DNA of 11,221 nt from Devosiaceae bacterium (GTDB lineage: Bacteria > Pseudomonadota > Alphaproteobacteria > Rhizobiales > Devosiaceae): contig JAKISM010000075.1 in NCBI GenBank assembly GCA_021648585.1, positions 1 through 11,221 of the forward strand, given 5' to 3'. Positions 7,431 through 11,221 of the stretch are shown here, in pieces. Made by a program: the position numbers and the translations under genes. Each line of letters begins with the position of its first letter. The first letter of the stretch is position 1. The notes under the pieces were generated by a model that did not search any database, was not told where the DNA came from, and saw only the letters and a list, made by a program, of their open reading frames with translations.

Positions 7431-7566
7431 TGGTCGCTTTGCTCCCGACCAGAGCCTACCCCATGCTTGACACGGGGACACCCCCGCCATTATTCTTTTC
7501 CCACTTTATATCTCGTTAGACTGCATTATTTCTTGCGCTTGCGCCGCGCAGGCGGAACACCCCCGC
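7431..7566. repeat. Cluster of GC-rich palindromic units between chpT and cheA
   Basis: The spacer of 266 bases between chpT and cheA holds a GC-rich patch unlike its surroundings. It contains three stem-loops. TGGTCG (7431-7436) pairs with CGACCA (7446-7451). CCCCATG (7459-7465) pairs with CACGGGG (7471-7477) around loop CTTGA, with one mismatch that becomes a G-U pair in the minus-strand RNA. CGCC (7542-7545) pairs with GGCG (7551-7554). ACACCCCCGC occurs twice in direct orientation (7478-7487 and 7557-7566). The 'CATGCTTGACACGGGG' and 'CGCAGGCGG' types resemble repeated extragenic palindromes widespread in alphaproteobacteria; this is recognition from memory. It would lie in the chpT-cheA transcript and could modulate its processing. 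I see no protein-coding signal here. Confidence 0.5.
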
Positions 7567-7585
7567 GGTTCTTTAAAAATCTCTA

Positions 7586-8248
7586 TTAAACATCGCTTGG
7601 TTTAGCGCTAAAAGTAAATATCTTATCCTTTAGTTCCACCGCAATATCCATGTTTGCTAAACGAGCCAACAGGCCAGTATAAAACGGCTGAATTCCCCTA
7701 GCATCAACCCCCTCTTCTGGGTTGCCAGCAAGTAGCTCCGCAACTCCCATTGGCATAAGAGTTTTTTGTCGCTTTTCACTATCACTAGTTGAAGTGATTT
7801 TAAGGCTTTCTTTTCCTGCTTCACCTGATATTTCAACCACAACATCTCCACCACGAGGCACAGAAGATGCTGCAATAACTAACATATTCATCAATAATTT
7901 AGCCTTGTTTTTTGGCATTAAAATAGGCTCAATTTTCCACTGTAAATCAGCCTTTTCTATATCAAATAATATTTGCGCCACACGTTCGCATTCTCTAGTA
8001 TCAAAATCCGTGTTAGCAGTTGAAGAAGCACCATAAGCAAGGCGAGCAAACTCTAATTTTGCTTGTGCTTGTCTGGCAGCACTAGCAATCATTTCTTGAG
8101 CAAAATCTGCCATTGCCGCTTGCTCAGGATCAGCTAAAGTTTCAAGTCCATTATTTACTGCCCCAACTGGATTTATTAAATCATGACAAACTTTTGAACA
8201 TAGCATTGCCGCCAAATCATTAGCTTCAAGCTCAATTATATCGACCAT
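7586..8248 (-). CDS. chpT: Histidine phosphotransferase ChpT
   Basis: ChpT is a dimeric phosphotransferase that in Caulobacter and relatives moves phosphate from the hybrid kinase CckA to the cell-cycle regulator CtrA and to CpdR. The 220-residue protein has the diagnostic N-terminal helix with ASKVCHDLINPVGA-like text (CSKVCHDLINPVGAVNNG, residues 17-34) and phosphoacceptor H22. It then has the second dimerisation helix (about 55-75) and a degenerate ATPase-like C-terminal fold (about 95-215) lacking the N and G boxes, as expected for ChpT. GAGGA (8256-8260) lies seven bases before the ATG. The gene stands upstream of cheA on the same strand, separated by a repeat-bearing spacer. This chpT-che linkage also occurs in other Rhizobiales as I recall it. 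Whether it serves chemotaxis, CtrA, or both is not shown by the sequence. Confidence 0.88.
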   Translation of the reverse strand: MVDIIELEANDLAAMLCSKVCHDLINPVGAVNNGLETLADPEQAAMADFAQEMIASAARQAQAKLEFARLAYGASSTANTDFDTRECERVAQILFDIEKADLQWKIEPILMPKNKAKLLMNMLVIAASSVPRGGDVVVEISGEAGKESLKITSTSDSEKRQKTLMPMGVAELLAGNPEEGVDARGIQPFYTGLLARLANMDIAVELKDKIFTFSAKPSDV

Positions 8249-8341
8249 TTAGATTTCCTCTCATTACGAATCATAATTTCAGTTTAACTATTTATAATGC
8301 GCTTACCAATTAACATTTTGAAAATATCATACTCATTGCTC

Positions 8342-8366
8342 AAAAAAACAATCATTCCGCAGGAAT
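8342..8366 (-). terminator. Possible weak terminator at the end of the YHS gene
   Basis: On the minus strand, ATTCC (8366-8362), loop TGC and GGAAT (8358-8354) form a short stem that overlaps the stop codon. Seven T (8348-8342) follow five bases later. The stem has only five Watson-Crick pairs and is AT-rich at its base, so termination would be partial at best. If it works, chpT has its own promoter in the 103 bases before it. Confidence 0.3.
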
Positions 8367-8843
8367 AAGCCTGCTTGAAAGAAATTCCCAATTATTACGA
8401 GCTTTAATATATGCAGTTTTTTGTGAAAGCATAAAGGCATCTTTATTAGAGCTTGAATAGAATAAAAATAACCGCCCCCCAAGTAGAGCAAAAATATTTG
8501 CCTTGCCATCTGTCAAATAACCACGTGATAGGCTCATAGTTCCATGTCCGCCAAATTGTGGCGCATAAATCTCTGGCGCTCTGATAAAAACCGCCCGATT
8601 AGCCTCATTGCTAAAATACCAAACAACACCATTCCAACTTAATTCATATTCTGGTCGCCCAAGTGCAGGCGCTTCTTGCGTATAATATGACACAGCGTCA
8701 TAACCCTCAATCGCCACACCCGTTAAGGGATCTGTCACATATATATTTTGTAAATTAAGGTTTTGCGCAAAACTGCCACTGCTCAATAATATCAAACTTA
8801 ACCCAACAAGAATTAAACGCATGAATTTTGCAATAGTTAACAT
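8352..8843 (-). CDS. Secreted YHS-domain-like protein
   Basis: A 163-residue exported protein. The start is set at ATG 8843-8841, because AGAGG (8851-8855) sits seven bases before it and a signal peptide begins at once (MLTIAKFMRLILVGLSLILL, then SSGSFAQ with probable cleavage after SFA). An ATG at 8867 would add eight residues but weaken this layout. The mature part has the YHS hallmarks: a V-I-EGYDAVSYY block, RPEYELSWNGVVWYFSNEAN, then FIRAPEIYAPQFGGH, RGYLTDG and GRLFLFYSSSNKDAF. In canonical YHS domains a cysteine follows the GG-aromatic motif and is thought to bind metal. Here the text is GGHGTMS and the whole protein lacks cysteine, so it belongs to, or resembles, the cysteine-free periplasmic subgroup. 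Function unknown. It is divergent from eipA, sharing about 144 bases of upstream DNA. Confidence 0.8.
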   Translation of the reverse strand: MLTIAKFMRLILVGLSLILLSSGSFAQNLNLQNIYVTDPLTGVAIEGYDAVSYYTQEAPALGRPEYELSWNGVVWYFSNEANRAVFIRAPEIYAPQFGGHGTMSLSRGYLTDGKANIFALLGGRLFLFYSSSNKDAFMLSQKTAYIKARNNWEFLSSRLIPAE

Positions 8844-8987
8844 TTGTTTACCTCTTTGCCGCATCATTGCCGAAATTGCCTGATAGTGATTCTGTGAATT
8901 TATAAGATAACATGCAAATAATGATATCTTGGTAAATAAAACGAAGAAAACTAAATTGATCTAATTCCACAAAGGGGCTTATGCATT

Positions 8988-9557
8988 ATGTTTAAAAAAA
9001 TAACCAGTTCTATTCTGCTTGCATTAATGTTTGCGTTTTCTCCAACTTCTTCTTTTGCACAAGGAACATTATCAGATACTTATTCAAGTGATGATCTCAT
9101 AAAAACTGGTGGTGAATTTTTTGGTGGAATAACTCAAGGATTAGCCTCACTGGTTGAAAAATCTATCTCTCAATATGGTTTGCCGAACGCCTATATTTTA
9201 GGACAAGAAGGCTCTGGGGCTTTTTTTGCAGGTGTGCGTTATGGTGAAGGAACAATGTCCACCCGCAATGCTGGCAATCGTTCAGTTTTTTGGCAAGGCC
9301 CAACTATTGGCTTTGATGTTGGCGGAGATGGCAGTAAAGTTATGATGTTAATCTATAACTTACCTTCCGTTGATGCAATTTATGGCCGCTACCCTGGAAT
9401 TGATGGCTCTGCCTATATGGTTGGTGGACTTGGTATTACCGCGATGAAATATGATAATATTTATATTGTACCAATTCGCTCAGGAGTTGGAGCTCGACTT
9501 GGGGTAAATGTTGGCTATCTTAAATTTACAGCACAACCCACTTGGAATCCATTTTAA
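8988..9557 (+). CDS. eipA: Envelope integrity protein EipA (DUF1134 family)
   Basis: A 189-residue protein with an N-terminal signal peptide (MFKKITSSILLALMFAFSPT, then SSFAQ) and a mature part that is DUF1134 throughout. The conserved blocks are SSDDLIKTGGEFFGGITQGL, EKSISQYGLPNAYILGQEGS, the ARYGEG-like VRYGEGTMSTRNAG, VFWQGPTIGFDVGGDGS, YNLPSVDAIYGRYPG, PIRSGVGARLGVNVGYLKF and the terminal PTWNPF. In Brucella abortus EipA is a small periplasmic beta-barrel-like protein needed for envelope stress resistance and virulence, and its gene is directly activated by CtrA. That is known for the homologue and not shown here. AAAGGGG (8971-8977) lies ten bases before the ATG. I found no perfect TTAA-N7-TTAA CtrA site in the 120 bases upstream. 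The 168 bases after the stop hold no clear terminator. Confidence 0.9.
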   Translation: MFKKITSSILLALMFAFSPTSSFAQGTLSDTYSSDDLIKTGGEFFGGITQGLASLVEKSISQYGLPNAYILGQEGSGAFFAGVRYGEGTMSTRNAGNRSVFWQGPTIGFDVGGDGSKVMMLIYNLPSVDAIYGRYPGIDGSAYMVGGLGITAMKYDNIYIVPIRSGVGARLGVNVGYLKFTAQPTWNPF

Positions 9558-9675
9558 CTTTTAAGCCATGTAACTTGGCCATTCACCAATAAATAAATCA
9601 CCACTATTATTTTTATCCTTTTTTCTCTACAGTGGATTTATTCTAGCATTTACTATATAGATTTTTGCTAAGGAA

Positions 9676-9726
9676 ATGAATTATAATTGGTTAAGGCATG
9701 AAATTGCCTTTTTGGATGTTAATTAA
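9676..9726 (+). CDS. Possible 16-codon upstream ORF overlapping the coiled-coil gene
   Basis: ATG 9676 opens a frame reading MNYNWLRHEIAFLDVN whose TAA (9724-9726) overlaps the next gene's ATG as TAATG. AAGGA (9670-9674) stands just one base before this ATG, which is too close for a good ribosome site. The next gene has only a poor ribosome site of its own (GGAT near 9713), so termination-reinitiation coupling is conceivable. The peptide resembles nothing I know. It may be chance. Confidence 0.22.
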   Translation: MNYNWLRHEIAFLDVN

Positions 9727-10745
9727 TGTTGATAGAAAATTTAATCTATTTTGTCTTAGGTTTTTCAATTTCAAGTCTATTGGGCATATTCATAATGCCC
9801 ACTATTTGGAAAAGAGCTGTGCGCCTTACCAAAAAGCGCTATGAATCTGCTAACCCTCTAACTATGTCAGAATTTCGTGCCGATAAAGACCAGTTGCGTG
9901 CCCAGTTTGCTCTTAAAACCCGAAAATTGGAAATGCAAATAGAAAAATTACGCTTACAACTTTCTGAGCAATTAGTTGAGCTAAATGAAGCAAAAAGCGA
10001 ATTGGCACTTATGGATGTTGAGCAAGATAGGCAGCAAATTATTTCTGAGGAATTTGAAGCAAAAAATGAAAAACTATCTAAGCGCATTTTAGAACTTGAA
10101 AAAAGCTCTGCTGATATTTCACAAAAATTACGCATGCGTGAGCGTGAGGTAGAATCTAAAAAAGATGATATTCGAGATCGAACTCTTGAACTAGAAAAGA
10201 AAACCATTGGGCTTTCTCATAAATTACGCATGAAAGAAAAAGAAATAGAAGAGCTGATTTCCAAATCCCCAAAAAACGCTGAACAGCAAATTGCTAATGC
10301 TAATAGTAAATTAAATGATTTAGTGCAAAAAACTAAAGCCGCTACAAAAGAAGAAAAAGCAGTAAAAAACAGCTCGTTAATACAAGATATAACCTATCAA
10401 GAAGAACTTGAAGGTCTGCATAAGAAAATCTTAAAAATTGAAAATTCAATCCAAACAAAATGGCAAAAAAATAGCGATATTAAAAAATCTGACCTTCACT
10501 CTCTAAGAAAAGATATGGAAGAAGTAGCCGCTATAGTTATGAATGTAATTAATCCAAGCGAGAGTGAAACAGTTAAAAAACCTAAAGAAACTGAAGAAAG
10601 CTTGCTAGCAAAGGTACAAAAATTTGTAAAAAATGATAATAATTTAGACCAAGAAGAATTAGATGACAAAAAGAACATTAAAATAAGCGCAAGCTCAATA
10701 TCAAAGCGTTTCAAAATCTTTCAAAATGTAGAAAAGCATCAATAA
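9726..10745 (+). CDS. Membrane-anchored coiled-coil protein of unknown function
   Basis: A 339-residue protein. Residues 3-27 form one hydrophobic segment (NLIYFVLGFSISSLLGIFIM and onward) followed by a basic stretch (WKRAVRLTKKRY), so the long C-terminal part should face the cytoplasm. The block RAVRLTKKR, then NPLTMSEFRADKDQLRAQFA resembles a conserved hypothetical family of Rhizobiales, recognised from memory. Residues about 45-180 are a strongly charged coiled coil. Inside it, residues 120-151 and 152-183 form a tandem repeat of 32 residues (RILELEK, then KLRMREREVE; RTLELEK, then KLRMKEKEIE). The C-terminal third is lysine/glutamate-rich and of low complexity, with a further helical segment (about 224-270). 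No catalytic motif is visible. ATG 9726 is chosen because the transmembrane segment starts there. It converges on the next gene with a 17-base gap. Confidence 0.75.
   Translation: MLIENLIYFVLGFSISSLLGIFIMPTIWKRAVRLTKKRYESANPLTMSEFRADKDQLRAQFALKTRKLEMQIEKLRLQLSEQLVELNEAKSELALMDVEQDRQQIISEEFEAKNEKLSKRILELEKSSADISQKLRMREREVESKKDDIRDRTLELEKKTIGLSHKLRMKEKEIEELISKSPKNAEQQIANANSKLNDLVQKTKAATKEEKAVKNSSLIQDITYQEELEGLHKKILKIENSIQTKWQKNSDIKKSDLHSLRKDMEEVAAIVMNVINPSESETVKKPKETEESLLAKVQKFVKNDNNLDQEELDDKKNIKISASSISKRFKIFQNVEKHQ
10083..10274 (+). repeat. Two 96-bp in-frame repeats encoding a 32-residue coiled-coil unit
   Basis: Unit 1 (10083-10178) and unit 2 (10179-10274) are adjacent. Across the first 24 residues of each unit 14 are identical, centred on LELEK and KLRM. 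The DNA has diverged more than the protein, so the duplication looks old. Confidence 0.5.
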
Positions 10746-10762
10746 GTTTGATTATAATTCAA

Positions 10763-11134
10763 TTATTCTTTTACAAAGCTAATATCTCGAATAATCGCTC
10801 CAGTTGTGCCATCAATAAGACGAAGCGTTGTTTTGCCATTCTTTATATAAGTGATAGCAACCATACCCTCATTTGGAACAGCTGAAACAATTTGCGCTCC
10901 ATCTGGCACAACCAACATACCAACACTATATTTATCTTTTATATCATTTTTTGCTTCTAAATTATTACCTCTCTCATCAGACTTAAAAATTAAAACCAAA
11001 GCAATAGATAAAAGACCAACTATCAAAAGGCCGATTGAAAAAATAAAAGAACGCTTAGCACGTGCAATTACTGCAACTACTTCTGGTGAAATACCTTCAC
11101 TTGTACTATTATCATCTGAAGAATTTTTAGACAT
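10763..11134 (-). CDS. Small single-pass membrane protein, DUF6476-like
   Basis: A 123-residue protein. An acidic/serine-rich cytoplasmic N-terminus (1-28) leads to a basic ARAKRS motif, then a hydrophobic span (about 30-51, SFIFSIGLLIVGLLSIALVL and onward). A short charged linker follows, then a C-terminal domain of about 50 residues with VPDGAQIVSAVPNEGMVAIT and RLIDGTTGAIIRDISF. This layout, with 'P-GA-IV' and 'LRLID--TG--I' motifs, fits the alphaproteobacterial DUF6476 family, which has no known function; the assignment is by eye. AGGG lies about ten bases before the ATG. The start codon is divergent from, and only about 16 bases away from, the proposed RluA-type gene. The end converges with the coiled-coil gene, separated only by an AT-rich spacer. 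Confidence 0.65.
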   Translation of the reverse strand: MSKNSSDDNSTSEGISPEVVAVIARAKRSFIFSIGLLIVGLLSIALVLIFKSDERGNNLEAKNDIKDKYSVGMLVVPDGAQIVSAVPNEGMVAITYIKNGKTTLRLIDGTTGAIIRDISFVKE

Positions 11135-11150
11135 AAAAGAAAGCCCTATT

Positions 11151-11221
11151 TTGCAAAAAGAAAATACTTATATTGTTGATAATGATAATGCAAACCTTAG
11201 GCTTGATATATTCCTAAGCAA
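11151..11221 (+). CDS. N-terminus of RluA-family pseudouridine synthase, cut by window end
   Basis: The frame reads LQKENTYIVDNDNANLRLDI and then FLS before the window ends. The R-L-D-x-F/A-L pattern after a short beta strand is how the S4-like N-terminus of RluA/RluD enzymes begins; these convert uridines in 23S rRNA to pseudouridine. No ATG is available in this frame. TTG 11151 is the most plausible start, with AAAGAAAG (11136-11143) seven bases upstream; ATA 11133 and ATT 11148 are unlikely. The gene is divergent from the DUF6476-like gene. Only about 23 codons are visible, so the family call is tentative. Confidence 0.5.
   Translation, partial: MQKENTYIVDNDNANLRLDIFLS

Noticed and set aside
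7359..7589. Plus-strand frame of 76 codons in the chpT-cheA spacer
   Set aside because: It is composed of the inverted repeat and GC-rich palindromes, overlaps the end of chpT, and shows no family resemblance or ribosome site.
8948..8966. Candidate CtrA-binding site upstream of eipA
   Set aside because: CTAA and TAAT half-sites are one base off the TTAA-N7-TTAA spacing and mismatched, so it is not called as a feature.
9839..10207. Minus-strand frame of 122 codons inside the coiled-coil gene
   Set aside because: Ser/Arg/Phe-rich antisense shadow of Glu/Lys-rich codons; it has no independent support.
10746..10762. Bidirectional terminator between the convergent genes
   Set aside because: Only a weak AT-only stem (TTGA/TCAA) is present, with no stable GC core.
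1..11221. CRISPR array, tRNA or rRNA genes, complete insertion sequence
   Set aside because: No regularly spaced repeats, no cloverleaf-like GC-rich segment with TTCGAATCC-type text, and no transposase frame was seen.

Overview
The window reads as an AT-rich alphaproteobacterial chromosome segment. The best guess is a low-GC Hyphomicrobiales (Rhizobiales) or a close relative. The grounds are a ChpT-type phosphotransferase gene joined to a chemotaxis cluster, an EipA/DUF1134 envelope protein, a DUF6476-like protein beside an RluA-type pseudouridine synthase start, and short GC-rich palindromic repeats in otherwise AT-rich spacers. This placement rests on protein-family recognition by eye, not on a database search.

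Left end (1-1620): a graveyard of gene remnants. A decayed antitoxin-type HTH regulator gene (1-177) is followed by a 5'-truncated 3' fragment of the L-serine dehydratase gene sdaA (242-493). A multi-spanning membrane protein gene with a one-base frameshift in a run of six G (655-1405) comes next. The last 48 bases of a second, slightly different sdaA copy start exactly at the membrane gene's stop codon (1405-1452). An imperfect palindrome of about 79 bp (1496-1574) closes the region.

Centre (1622-8248, minus strand): a chemosensory cluster transcribed in the order chpT, cheA, cheW, cheY, cheB, cheR. CheA is a hybrid kinase (Hpt, dimerisation, ATPase, two CheW-like domains, C-terminal receiver). 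cheA/cheW and cheB/cheR overlap by ATGA and are probably translationally coupled. A good intrinsic terminator lies between cheY and cheB, so the adaptation enzymes CheB and CheR form a separate or attenuated unit. The 266-base spacer between chpT and cheA carries an 11-bp inverted repeat and several GC-rich stem-loops. No receptor, CheD or CheZ gene lies in the window.

Right end (8352-11221): a secreted cysteine-free YHS-like protein (minus) is divergent from eipA (plus). A membrane-anchored coiled-coil protein follows (plus), possibly preceded by a 16-codon upstream ORF that overlaps it by TAATG. A small DUF6476-like membrane protein (minus) comes next, then the first codons of an RluA-type pseudouridine synthase running off the end (plus).

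Functionally the conserved part joins two signalling themes. One is the chemosensory phosphorelay CheA/W/Y/B/R. The other is the cell-cycle and envelope axis: ChpT relays phosphate from CckA to CtrA in relatives, and CtrA activates eipA in Brucella. No clearly new system was found. The most unusual structure is the pair of divergent sdaA 3' ends bracketing a small cassette.
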